DNA from: Sternotherus odoratus
Lineage: Eukaryota; Chordata; Testudines; Kinosternidae
Direction: 5' to 3'
Length of the DNA: 64,000 bases
NCBI GenBank assembly: GCA_032164245.1
Contig: JAVMKO010000004.1
Span: 37,425,626 to 37,489,625, forward strand
The notes below the pieces were generated by a model that ran no database searches, had not been told where the DNA came from, and saw only the letters and a list, made by a program, of their open reading frames with translations. Shown piece by piece: positions 11,368 through 21,308 of this stretch (the first letter of the stretch is position 1; every line of letters starts with the position of its first letter). Both the position numbers and the translations under genes were made by a program.

Positions 11368-12744
11368 ATGGAGCCCGCTGACACCACGGCTGCAGTAATG
11401 GCTGTTGTGAGGACCTCGATCACGGTTGCTGAGTTCCTGCTGCACCGTCTGCAGAGGAGGAATGCGATCCGGGGAGAACCGCGCTTTCTGGAACCCGATG
11501 ACAGTGAGGAGGAGATGGACGAGGACAGCGGGGACGACAGGGACACGGACGTGCACAGCGGGGACGACAGGGACACTGACGTGCACAGCGGGGACGACAG
11601 GGACACTGCCGTTTTTGCAAGTAGGGCGACTGACAATCTGTCAAAAATGGTGGCAATGGGGCAGGCTCATGCCATCGAACGCCGATTCTGGGCCAGGGAA
11701 ACAAGCACAGACTGGTGGGACCGCATAGTGCTGCGGGTCTGGGATGACTCCCAGTGGCTCAGAAACTTCCGCATGCGAAAGGGCACCTTCATGGAACTTT
11801 GTGACTTGCTGTCCCCGGCCCTCCAGCGCAGGAATACCAAAATGAGAGCGGCCCTTACAGTGGAGAAGCGAGTGGCGATAGCCCTCTGGAAGCTTGCAAC
11901 GCCAGACAGCTACCGGTCAGTCGCGAATCAGTTTGGGGTGGGTAGGTCTACAGTGGGCTTTGCTGTGATGCAAGTAAGCAGGGCAATCGTCGAGCGGCTG
12001 CTACACCGGGTTATAAACCTCGGAAACCTGCAAGCCACAATAGATGGCTTTGCCGCCATGGGATTCCCTAACTGTGGTGGGGCTATAGATGGGACTCATA
12101 TCCCTATCCTGGCACCGGACCACGAGGCCGCCGAGTACAGAAACCGGAAGGGATATTACTCAATGGTCATGCAAGCAGTGGTTGACCACAAGGGACGTTT
12201 CACCGACCTGTACGTGGGGTGGCCGGGAAAGCTTCATGACGCTCGAGTGTTCAGGAACTCTAGGGTTTTTAGACAGCTGCAGCAAGGCACTTTCTTCCCC
12301 GACCAGAAAATTTCCGTGGGGGGGGTCGAAATGCCGATCGTGATCATTGGGGACCCAGCCTACCCCCTAATGCCCTGGCTTATGAAGCCCTACACAGGAG
12401 CCCTGGACAGGGGTCAGGAGCTGTTCAACTACAGGCTGAGCAAGTGCAGAATGGCCGTAGAATGTGCATTTGGCCGCTTGAAAGGGAGATGGCGTTCCTT
12501 ACTGATACGCTCAGACATCCGCGAGAGAAATATCCCCATTGTTATTGCTGCTTGCTCTGTGCTCCACAATATCTGTGAGAGCAAGGGGGAAACGTTTATG
12601 GCGGGCTGGGAGGCAGAGGCAAATTTACTTTCTGCTACTTATGAGCAGCCACACAGCAGGGAAAGTAAAAGAGCCCACCGTGAGGCCCTGCGCCTCAGGG
12701 ACGCCTTGAAAGACAGTTTTATCAGTGCCCGAGATGGCGTTTGA
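11368..12744 (+). CDS. Harbinger transposase (HARBI1-like DDE nuclease)
   Basis: An intact 458-aa ORF, TGA-terminated. HARBI1-type proteins are nucleases that cut and join transposon ends in the nucleus together with a Myb/SANT partner. Residues 1-85 form an acidic tail with three repeats around HSGDDRDT. Residues ~105-215 carry the family N-terminal region, with a helix-turn-helix-like segment (VANQFGVGRSTVGFAVMQVS, 185-204). The catalytic core is seen as GGAIDGTHIP (Asp241), WPGKLHDARVF (Asp291) and AVECAFGRLKGRW (Glu365), plus IGDPAYPLMPWL (328-337). Length is somewhat above the ~350 aa typical of domesticated HARBI1, owing to the N-terminal extension. The start is the first ATG in the element-proximal frame, 360 bp from the left end. 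No frameshift or stop, so it may be active or only recently silenced. It converges with the Myb gene. Confidence 0.93.
   Translation: MEPADTTAAVMAVVRTSITVAEFLLHRLQRRNAIRGEPRFLEPDDSEEEMDEDSGDDRDTDVHSGDDRDTDVHSGDDRDTAVFASRATDNLSKMVAMGQAHAIERRFWARETSTDWWDRIVLRVWDDSQWLRNFRMRKGTFMELCDLLSPALQRRNTKMRAALTVEKRVAIALWKLATPDSYRSVANQFGVGRSTVGFAVMQVSRAIVERLLHRVINLGNLQATIDGFAAMGFPNCGGAIDGTHIPILAPDHEAAEYRNRKGYYSMVMQAVVDHKGRFTDLYVGWPGKLHDARVFRNSRVFRQLQQGTFFPDQKISVGGVEMPIVIIGDPAYPLMPWLMKPYTGALDRGQELFNYRLSKCRMAVECAFGRLKGRWRSLLIRSDIRERNIPIVIAACSVLHNICESKGETFMAGWEAEANLLSATYEQPHSRESKRAHREALRLRDALKDSFISARDGV
11525..11610 (+). repeat. 30-bp tandem repeat inside transposase N terminus
   Basis: About three units of 30 bp built on GTGCACAGCGGGGACGACAG followed by GGACACTGAC. 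It encodes three copies of the acidic SGDDRDT repeat (residues 54-80). The near-identity of units at DNA level indicates recent expansion; unit number may vary between genomic copies. Confidence 0.9.
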
Positions 12745-12845
12745 GAATCTGCTCCCTTGCTGTGCTGTAAGCCTGCTGCCCTTGAACCCTCTTTCCCTCC
12801 CCCCTCCCCATGCTTTCCCTCCTCCCTCCCCATGCTTGCAGAGAA

Positions 12846-12851
12846 AATAAA
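12846..12851 (+). terminator. Poly(A) signal of Harbinger transposase
   Basis: AATAAA lies 102 bp after the transposase stop. On the opposite strand an AATAAA (12878-12883) serves the convergent Myb gene, so the two transcripts should overlap at their 3' ends. Confidence 0.65.
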
Positions 12852-12877
12852 ATCACTGTTTGAAAAATCATGGTTCC

Positions 12878-12883
12878 TTTATT
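12878..12883 (-). terminator. Poly(A) signal of the Harbinger Myb gene
   Basis: TTTATT on the plus strand is AATAAA on the minus strand, 139 bp beyond the stop of the Myb gene's second exon. It faces the transposase signal at 12846 only 26 bp away. Confidence 0.65.
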
Positions 12884-13021
12884 GGTTACTCGGAAATACA
12901 AATACAGGGGATCACTGTCTTGGTATCCTGGAGGGATCCTGGAGTCGCAGTGGGGAGGAGCGGGCAAAGGAGGGGGGGGTGGGAAGGGTGGAGAGGAGGG
13001 GTTGGCAAGACTCAGCAGCTT

Positions 13022-15245
13022 TCAAAAGTTTTCCGAGAATGTCAGCCTGCTGCTGCTGCTGCTGCTTCTGCTGGCTTGTGGGGTAGAGTGGAGCGGCCCA
13101 CGGAGCTTGCCCCCCCGTGTTCTCAACCCGCGTCTGGGTGGGGAAGCTATGGGAGTTGGGGAGGGGGGGAGGTGGTTACACAGGGGCTGCAGAGGTGGTC
13201 TTTGGTCATGCTGCAGCTCCACCAGAGATCGCAGCATGTCGCTCTGGTCCTCCATTATGCGGAGGAAAGCATCCATGCGTCTTTCCTCACGTTCTACCCT
13301 CTTTTGTTCAGCGGCTCTCCATTCCTGCCTCTCTCGATTCCTTGCCTCTCTCTCTCGATCCCTTGCCTCTCTCTCTCGCTTCCTTTCCTCTCTCTCTTGA
13401 TCCCTTGCCTGAATCTCTCGATCCCTTGCCTGAATCTCTCGATCCCTTGCCTCTATCATTCTTTCCCTCCAGTCCGTCTGGCGGGCTGCCTCAGCACGCG
13501 AGTTCTCCACGAGTTCAGTAAACATCTCATCGCGCGTTCGCGTTTTCTTTTTACGCTTTCTTATCTGCGGTGCACGGCGTGATGAGGAGGCAGGGGGGTT
13601 GTGAGATACTTGTTGTTCATCTGTGGGCAAGTGTGGGAAAAAGAAAGTTTGAAAGTTATGAGACAGATACATTCAAGGTTAGGAGGCAGTCTCGGACTGT
13701 ACACAATGGGAGTAGTATTCCATTTGCAACCTCAGTATTCAGAGGCCTGATATGATTTCTGTACAAGGTCATGTTGTACACCTAAAACTGACTGACAAGC
13801 TCTCAGAAAATTCAGAGCATCTCAGACACATATGCGTGCCTCAGCCCAAGACGGCTTCTGAAATCACCGTGCAGCCGGCCATGGTAAGTTAAAAGTGGCG
13901 CTTGCATACTGTAGAGTAACCCCGCCCCCTTCCCCCCACCGCGTGGCTGGCTCCCACTGAAACCGCAAACTGCAAAGCAAATGCCAAAAAATCTCTTGCT
14001 AAGGGCTAAGGTCTTTTTGGGGCTCTTCAGACCGCGTGCAGACGGCTCGGATTCCCTGCCAGCTAACGCTATGGGCTGGGGGGGGGGGGCGGCGGTCAGC
14101 GTTCGTGGGGGGGGTGCTCGGTTCGTCGGTCCTCAGCAGAAAAGAGAACTTTGCAGCTGGGACTCTTTATCTCCCGACTAATTGCAGTCCGTATCTCAAA
14201 CAGGCAACCCTGAATGACATCACTTTGCTGAGAATTTCTCGGAGAGATAGGGAGCGCATGCTCCTTGAGTCCATGCAAAGTCCTGGTCCATACGCCGCAA
14301 TGCTAGCCTGCTCAATGATACCAGACAACCTACTACTTTCGTGGCGTGGGTTGGTGTCCTATCACGGGGGACCAGATAAGGCAGCTCTCCCCAGAAATCT
14401 GCTGCGCTGGATTCATCGCTACCTCCTGGAGAGCTTCATTGAAATGTCCGCGGAGGACTTATGGTCAATCCCGGAGTATATTGACAAACTCTTTGAGTAG
14501 AAATTGACCAGCAATGAAAGCACGCTAAGTCCTTAGGGCAAGTTACTCATTAATAAATGCTTCCTTTACAAAATCACGCGTCATGTAATCCCTTAAAAAA
14601 GAAACACTTACCCCCCTGGGAGGCTTGGGAGGGTACTGGCTCCAGGGTGACAAACAGCTCCTGGCTCTCTGGGTACAAGGGTTCTCCGCTAGGCTCCTGC
14701 TGCTCCGTGAGATTTTCTTCTTCATGCTCGTCCTCCTCGGAATCAGTCTCCTCCCTGACGATGATCCCATCGGTGGAGTCCACGCACACCGGCGCGATGG
14801 TGGTGGGGGCGCCCCCCATTATGGCATTTAGTTCATTGTAGAACCTGCATGTCCGTGGCGCGCCCCCTGATCGCCCGTTTGCCTCCTTGGCTTTCTGGAA
14901 AGATTGCCGCAGCTCCTTAATTTTCACGCGGCACTGTGTGGTGTCCCTGTTGTGGCCCCTTTCCAGCATGGCCTTGGAGACTCTTCCGTAGGTGTTGGCA
15001 TTCCGTTTGTTGTTGCGGAGTTCCAACATCACGGATTCCTCTCCCCAGATAGCGATGAGATCCAGCACCTCACGAGTGGACCATGCTGGAGCTCTTCTCC
15101 TCTGGCTGGTCTCCAGGGTAGATGAGCTCATCATGGATTCCTGTGATGCTGAGCTCTGCATGGCGGCTAGTGCTGATTGCTCTGAATGGCGACTGATCAG
15201 TTCAGGTGAGCTGGCCACGCTGACCAAACAGGAAATGGCATTCAA
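13022..15245 (-). CDS. Harbinger Myb/SANT-like DNA-binding protein, two exons
   Basis: Second gene of the transposon, on the minus strand. Exon 1 runs from ATG at 15245 down to about 14612, exon 2 from about 13621 down to the stop at 13022. The donor is GGGG|GTAAGTG and the acceptor TTGCCCACAG; joining keeps the frame (QASQG then D, EQQVSHNPP). Residues ~50-150 are a Myb/SANT (trihelix-like) domain: AWSTREVLDLIAIWGEE, a basic ELRNNKRNANTYGRVSKAML helix, CRVKIKELRQSFQKAKE and RFYNELNAIMGG. An acidic linker follows (ETDSEEDEHEEENL). The second exon begins with a basic nuclear-localisation-like tract (RKRKKKTRTR), then a long charged coiled coil of REIQARD/EREARDR heptads, and ends in a Ser run encoded by CTG-rich plus-strand DNA. 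Such partners bring HARBI1-type nucleases into the nucleus and to transposon ends. Intact throughout. Confidence 0.85.
14187..14503 (+). CDS. Third ORF inside the Harbinger Myb-gene intron, unknown
   Basis: A plus-strand reading frame that stays open from before 14036 to TAG at 14501-14503. The most protein-like part follows an acceptor-like CTAATTGCAG at about 14186: RISRRDRERMLLESMQS, PYAAMLACSMIPDNLLLSW, NLLRWIHRYLLESFIEM, then SIPEYIDKLFE. It is amphipathic, Trp/Leu-rich and helix-like, and an AATAAA follows at 14552. I do not recognise a family. It sits entirely inside the intron of the antisense Myb gene and is not a mirror of a coding strand. It could be a third transposon protein, an alternative exon, or a chance ORF in GC-rich DNA. 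The upstream part with G-runs (14080-14110) is probably not coding. Confidence 0.4.
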
Positions 15246-15410
15246 ATGTTCCCGGGTCTTATCTACCTGGCCAGAGCAGCGAGTTCAGAGTGCAGTGCAG
15301 AGCGGTCACAGTGGAGCAGTAGTGAGGCAGTCCAGAGCGGTCAGAATGGAGCATTGTGGGACAGCCTCTGGAGGCTATTAATGTCGGGTTCCGTCTTCAC
15401 TAGCCCACGG

Positions 15411-15556
15411 TCGAGCTTGGAACGTCGAGATTAGCCTTATGCCACTGGTTAGGCTGGAGTGCCAAGATCGATCTTTAAGGCCCTTTACATCGACGTTAAG
15501 GGCATGTATGTGAAGACAGGTACACGTTTACTTCGACATAACGTCGTTAACATCGA
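15411..15556 (-). promoter_or_regulatory. Right subterminal TCGA cluster of the Harbinger element
   Basis: Six TCGA tetramers (15411, 15425, 15468, 15490, 15533, 15553) occur within 146 bp, next to TIR-related words TCTTCACTA (15394) and GTGAAGACAGG (about 15511). It mirrors the left end and lies upstream of the Myb gene start at 15245. Candidate transposase/Myb binding sites and promoter. Confidence 0.45.
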
Positions 15557-15593
15557 TTTAAAGTGGTAGTGAAGACATGCCTTAAGTAACAAG

Positions 15594-16914
15594 AGAGGCT
15601 ATTTAGTGACTTAAGGACGTGACTAATTTGACCTCTAAAGCATTCTCTGAGGTCTTAATCAAGTCAAGTCACATGGTCTAGTCACAAATTTACCAAGTCA
15701 GATTTACTAAATCCAGATGTGCTGCATTTACAGTTCCTTTTAGATTTAGCTGAGAACTTCTGAAAATTCAGCCACTTTTATATTGGTCCCTAAATATAAA
15801 TGTAGCCCTCTAATTTTATACAATCAGGTTTAATAATTTTGTTCTTAGTCTTAGTTTCTGCAACTGTGAAACTGGCATAATACCTACTTCAAAGGGGTCT
15901 TATGATAATTAAGTAGTTAATGTTGGTGCATGTAAGTCCTGACAACTTATTAGAATGTACACAAAGCCTGCTGGGAATCTAGAAACCCTCAGAACCTCAG
16001 CTTCCAGACAATTATCTCTTGCAAATTTTTCTAAGTACTAACCTGGACCTCAGCACCAGTACCCACTCTCCAGTTCTTCTGCAACAAGATCCCGAGAGGG
16101 GAGGTACCTACACATTTCCATCCCCAACTCACATATTCTCTCTCTCTCTTTCTTTCAAAGTGAGCCATCCAACCATACAGTGCTTGCCAAAGACTTATTT
16201 TATTAAGCCTCTGCACAAAGCTCAGGCCAGCTCTTTGCACAAGATTTCTGGAAAGAGTTATTTTTTCATGATCCCAGTCATTTGATGTGGGCCAGGGATA
16301 CAAAACTCCATGTGATAAGGTGTTACACACATATTAGAGCAGTGAGAGTGGTTTAGACAGCCTCTCAGGGAAGGGGCCCTCCAATATCTCAGGGCCAATC
16401 GGGTGGGGGAAGTGGCAGGAGGGCCATTTGGCCTGGGCCTCAAGCTCAAAGGAGGCCTCAAATGTTGACACTTGTTATTTTTTTAGCATTTGATAAGTTT
16501 TCAACTTGTTTTTATGCACATCCTATCAGACCATAGTGTTGACACACACGCTCAGCTTAGAGCTGCTAATTTAATTAATCAGAGATATGATTTGGTAATA
16601 GAATTTTTTTTGTTTCCTGATATAGGTTTTGTCATATTAAAGAGTTTAAAATGTTCATAAATATTAATAAAAATATATCGGTTCCGATGACACAAGATTA
16701 GACCGTGATGAATGTGTCCGCTCAGATCAGCTGAGCTTGTGTGCTTGAGTTTTTGATTCAGTGATAAGAATAATAACCTGTCTGTTTCATTTTGTGTTCT
16801 TGATTAGTATTCCTTCGTTTTAAGTCTTTTCAGCATTTGTGTACGTTTACAGTAGATTTCATGTGTAGATTAGCTACTTATTTACAGCAGAATATTTCAA
16901 ATGTGGATAGGATG
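15594..16914. other. Intergenic DNA, no gene seen
   Basis: AT-rich; a (CT)n run near 16137-16156. ORFs at 16019-16461 lack family features. The stretch from about 16480 may be the decayed 5' part of the hAT pseudogene that follows. Confidence 0.5.
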
Positions 16915-17640
16915 GAGTGTCAACAAAGGTTGGTGGAAGTTGAAAGACTGAATACCATCAGGTGAGAGTTCAACCTCACACAAAGAAAATGATGTTGTAT
17001 GGAAATCAGCCAGTAAGGGGCAGCATCAGCTGAAAGTTCAGGTGAGAATTTACTCTTGACTGAACTATATACAGCATCTAATAACTTGAAAAATCTTTTT
17101 GACCACATCCTGAATGTAATTCTTTTTCTTTCTGAGCGGAGATTGATTTTCCTTGGTTCCAGTCAACGTACCAGTGATCGTGCAAATGGAAACTTTCTAG
17201 GCATAGTTGAGATTCTCAGAAAATATGACCTACTTTTATCAGAGCAAGTTAAACATGTTTGAGAATCGCAAGAGAGTCAAAAGCTCATGCAAGTCCATTA
17301 TCTCTCCACACATATACAAAATTGAGTTTATTGAGCTGGTGAGTCATTCGTACAAACAATTCTTGATGAGATTCGAAATACCAAGTATTTTTCAATTATT
17401 CTTGATGCCACTCCAGATTGTCCTCAGAAGGAACAGACTACTATATTTATTTGATATGTTAAGATTGTAAACAGCTCCAAATTTTCAATAGAAGAAAAGT
17501 TTATTTTGTTTGATAATTTCACGAGAAAAAGAAAAGAAATTGCTGCTCCAGTACAAGCAATTCTAGAAGGTTTTAAGTTAGATTTAGTAGGTGCTGTGCA
17601 CAACCTCAGGTAAAACTCAATAGACTGAGACCATTCTGTC
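16915..17640 (+). pseudogene. Decayed hAT/ZMYM1-like transposase
   Basis: Conceptual translation gives recognisable pieces of a hAT-family (TTF/zinc finger MYM-type-like) transposase: HILNVILFLSERRLIFLGSS, RANGNFLGIVEILRKYDLLL, SEQVKHV, then with stops and frame changes QVHYLSTHIQN and DATPDCPQKEQ-like text near 17400-17430. Multiple in-frame stops after 17262 break the ORF. The first part resembles the region N-terminal to the RNase-H-like catalytic core, but no complete catalytic set is preserved. Identification rests on motif memory. Confidence 0.55.
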
Positions 17641-17879
17641 CCACATCACATCAATAGTTTGATCTCTAGCTCTGTACAGGAAAAAAAAAAACTTTTTGAA
17701 AAATAACTATTTTTGAGGAGTGCTTTTATCTTTGCAACCCATAGCCCAAATGACCTCAAATTTCGCTCACTAACCCTACCATGCATTCTCCTAAAATACA
17801 CCATATTTCAAAGAAATCTATCAAGGCATGTCGATTCTAGAGGACTTAGAAACATTGACCTTTAAACAGAAGTCATGAT

Positions 17880-18003
17880 TAGGGTGAGCAGACAGCAAAT
17901 GTGAAAAATCAGGATGGGTAATGGGGGGTAATAGGCGCCTATATAAGAAAAAGACCCAAAAATCAGGACCTTCCTTATAAAATTGAGACATTTGGTTACC
18001 CTA
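17880..18003 (+). mobile_element. 124-bp MITE with perfect 8-bp TSD (hAT-type)
   Basis: Begins TAGGGTGAGCAGACAGC and ends TTTGGTTACCCTA, giving imperfect terminal inverted repeats. It is flanked by identical GTCATGAT at 17872-17879 and 18004-18011. An 8-bp duplication is the hAT hallmark. The internal AAAAAGACCCAAAAATCAGG tract is typical of an abundant sauropsid MITE. Confidence 0.82.
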
Positions 18004-18011
18004 GTCATGAT

Positions 18012-19992
18012 ACAACCTTAACTATAGTGGTGCTGCTGCGCCACTATAACTTACGAATGGAGTTAAATTAATAATGTTGGACTGCATATTTTATGTTATT
18101 ACCACTGTGATTAAGGAAATTGTTCAAAGTATCAAAATGAATTGCCACTTGTAACATACCAGTATGGAATGCTAATCTGTAATCGTAGTCAATTATTAAA
18201 ATATTGCCAAGGACAGTAAACATTATTAATCACCATTTAAATAGCAGAAATCAGAAATGTCCATGGATTACTTAGTGATGATAGCAGGAGCTAGAGTATA
18301 TATGTGGTAAATTTTGTTCTGGTTTAATCTTTTAAAAAATGAAGGCTCTGTGTATTTTAGCTGTTATTGCAGCATGCGTAGCTGGTCCTGCCCATCACTT
18401 CCTCCTAAGCAGGTATCAGACATCTTCCTACTGTTTCTAATTGCAACTGGAAAAATGGCTCATTAAATTTTTATCTATGAGGTTTTAATTGCTATTACTA
18501 TTTTTATTATAAAGTAAATCTAAAAATTAAATGAATTTAAATGGAACTAATGGATGCATATTGTGTAATGAAGAAGCTGTACCCCACACCCAGGGGGAAA
18601 AGTATGTGGCTTCTGCAGAGCCAATAATATACCCTCACTTCAGAGGAATTAATGCATCAGGGAGGAGGAAATATCTGTAAAGAAATGGCAGCCTCAGTTT
18701 GATGAGGACTAAGCAGCTCCCTCTCACTGCCTCTAAGGTTTAGGAATAAGATAGAATCAGACTTGGAAATGGGAATGGAAGGTATATCCACTGAGTGCAG
18801 TTCCACTTCTGATTTGGGCGCATCTTAACACTTAAGTGTTTTAATTTTGTCTTCCTTTGAAGCAGGCCAACAAAGAGCATGGTTTGGGTCTAGATGTAGC
18901 ATTGATCTTATTAAATATGAGTTCCTGTTACTTACCCACTTCTTCCCCTTGCATAGCACCCAAATCCTAATATGCATGATTTTTTGACCATGGCAAAACT
19001 CCCATGAACGGTAATTCAGAGGAAAAAATACCTTCTTTTTTACATTTCCCTGAAGCCCCCCAGTTACAGGGCAATAGATACCTCAGAACTATCTGTCTTG
19101 GTCCTTAGATGACTCCTATAATTGTGGCATTTGAGAACTGAATAGATTCTGAAGCAGTTACAGTAAAATTTCATAGAGACTCTTTACTTTTGCAGAACCG
19201 TACACTGGAAATCTCAACAACTGAATCAGAATCCAGCATCAGATAGTGACAAGTTCTCATATAGTCAAATTATCTAGCCTAATTAGTCTGGAAAATTCAA
19301 ATATTAAGCTGAATGAATAATATACCTGCAAAAACAAGAACTTTGGCTTGTCTTAGCTCGTGTATTTCTAATTCTTTCTGACTTTATTTTTCATCACCCT
19401 TATGAGCTCATACATAAACTTCAGGCTTTCTGCATTACTCACCCACTCTTTGTCACATCAATGAGTCTTTGGAGTTGGCATTTGGAAATGTTTTATGACA
19501 GCTTTCCCAGATACCTAGTTTTTTACTCCTTCTTGCCACTAGATGGAAGAAGAAGGTTATTAAAATGATGCTTTACCAACCCAGCTCTCTTCATCCAATT
19601 CCACTCACTATATTATTTCTAAAATAAGGAATCTCAAATAAACTGTTTGTACAGAACTGATTTTGACTGCTGTATTTCTAAGTTGTGTGATTGTATGTTA
19701 TATCAACAGAAATACTAAATTATACCATACCATTATCTAGTCACAGTTTTTATTTTTTTTGTGTTCCCTAAAGTAGAAATGTTTTCACTAATCATCATCA
19801 GACAAAATCACTGGATGGTAAAACGAGTGAGGTAAGTGTAAGTTTGTAAGAGTTATAATATACAAATGTTTGTGACATAAGAATGGTTTGAAGAATATCT
19901 TATTCTTCAATAATGTAGTATGAGCTCATGCATGCCTTCCAAAAAACATATAATGCCCTAAATACTTTGATGAATAGAGGTAGTTTTCATAG
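18012..19992. other. Intergenic DNA, nothing recognised
   Basis: AT-rich sequence with no ORF of interest and no repeat family I could name. Confidence 0.5.
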
Positions 19993-20237
19993 GTTTTGCC
20001 TGCAGTAGCACTTTTGTCGGCAAAACTTTTGTCAGCTAGAAGTGTGAAAAAACATACCCAGATTGACATAAATTTCACCAACAAAAGTGCCTGTGTGGAC
20101 ATAGCTACCTCTGCTCATTGGGGGTGGTTTAATTATGCTGGTTGGAGAGCTCACTCCGCTGGCATTGAGCGGCTACACAGGAGACCTTCTAGTGGCATAG
20201 CTGCAGTGGCAGAGGTCTGTAGTGTAGACATAGCGTA
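19993..20237 (+). mobile_element. MITE ending GTAGTGTAGACATAGCGTAA
   Basis: The right end TGTAGTGTAGACATAGCGTA and internal CTTTTGTCGGCAAAACTTTT, TGTGTGGACATAGCTACCTC are features of an abundant sauropsid MITE. The left end should mirror the right end but is eroded or truncated. The 80-aa ORF across it is not a gene. Confidence 0.6.
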
Positions 20238-21034
20238 AAAGGAGAAAACTAACATTTTGTTTATGCCTTTTGCTGCTCCTTTGTGGTATAGAAACATGGC
20301 CTTAATCAGATTTTTATCCAGTGGAATGGAAAATCAGGACTTAATATCTATAATGGAAAAAAACCCAAGGAGCATAAAAAGTCTTTTTCAAATGAGGACA
20401 TCTCTTGGCAACTTCAAAGAAGCAATAAAGTAGAGCTTTTTATTAGTTATTTTTCTCTGTTATTTAATACTTTTAGAAGTTCTGTTTGTGTCTCTGAAAG
20501 ACACTGCACAGAATCTCACCCTTGTATTTTCAGTTCCAAACAAGCTAAATGTTTCTGAAATATGCACAACACAATTTTCAGTATGCTTTATGTACAACTT
20601 TAAAAATAGTAATTTAATCTTTCTCATGTCAACTCCATTTCTAAAGTGTACCACTGTGTTTAATTACAATATATTTGTAATAACATTATTGAAGCTTGAT
20701 AATTGCACTGTATTTTTCCTTTTCTATTCAGTAGGCAACTTTATTTTGCTGTGTACTCAAGATACTTCACCAAATGTACTGGAAGCTGCTTTACTCCTGA
20801 TTTAACCCTTAATTATGTTGGTTAGCACTTATTTATACCACAGACAGATCCTTTGTGTTCACTTGCTTGTATGCTGGCATTGTGGCATCTTTAATAATAT
20901 CATCAGGAGAATTCCAGAATTCCCGGTTCAATTGCAGTTGTGACTGCCCACCACTTCTGCAAATCAGAGTAAGTGTTTGAAATTGGGCAGCCAGTGAGGA
21001 ACACACAGTTTATGGCCACTTAAGTAAAGTTTGG

Positions 21035-21145
21035 TTTAAGTGACTTGCCCAGCAGATGTAGGAACTCTGTGGCAGAGGCAGGGAGAGAATTCAGGTCTCC
21101 AGGGCAGCATTCAACTGTCTTAACCATGAGACCAGTGTTTCTTCT
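21035..21145 (-). repeat. MIR-like SINE, minus strand
   Basis: AAGTGACTTGCCCAGCAG, TCTGTGGCAGAGGCAGGGAG and AATTCAGGTCTCCAGGGCAG are the reverse complement of the MIR/CORE-SINE body. The pattern ends near ACTGTCTTAACCATGAGACC. Confidence 0.75.
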
Positions 21146-21308
21146 CCCGCAATTTCTCACCTTGTTCAGTACACACCTTTGAACTTCTCCAACAAGTTTG
21201 GCATGGTGCCTACAGACAACAGCCTCATTCATTACACAGCCCTGATTCAGTCACCAAACACTATCCATCCTCTGCTCTGAATATGGAAGGAACCCTGTGG
21301 AAAAAATA

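Larger units (their letters stand above)
11008..15583 (+). mobile_element. PIF/Harbinger DNA transposon, apparently complete
   Basis: About 4.6 kb bounded by inverted repeats: left AGGGTATGTCTTCACTAC; right end, on the opposite strand, AAGGCATGTCTTCACTACC. It carries the two proteins expected of this superfamily: a DDE transposase on the plus strand and a Myb/SANT-like DNA-binding protein on the minus strand, converging on a shared 3' region. A third ORF lies on the plus strand inside the Myb gene intron. Composition is much more GC/CpG-rich than the flanks, consistent with a young insertion. Flanks TAA (left) and TTA (right) are compatible with this superfamily's 3-bp T-A type target site. 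A longer direct repeat AAGTAACAAG also flanks it (10995-11004 and 15584-15593). Confidence 0.88.

Noticed and set aside
11045..11704. Minus-strand ORFs of 94-133 codons opposite the Harbinger transposase start
   Set aside because: Shadow frames of the transposase N terminus and its 30-bp repeats; no independent features.
13044..13075. CTG trinucleotide run as a possible expanding disease-type repeat
   Set aside because: Short, interrupted and explained as the Ser-rich end of the Harbinger Myb protein on the minus strand.
12860..13582. Plus-strand ORFs up to 240 codons with LPFLSLSIPCLS-type repeats
   Set aside because: Antisense of the coiled-coil exon of the Harbinger Myb gene, whose charged heptads on the minus strand are the plausible product.
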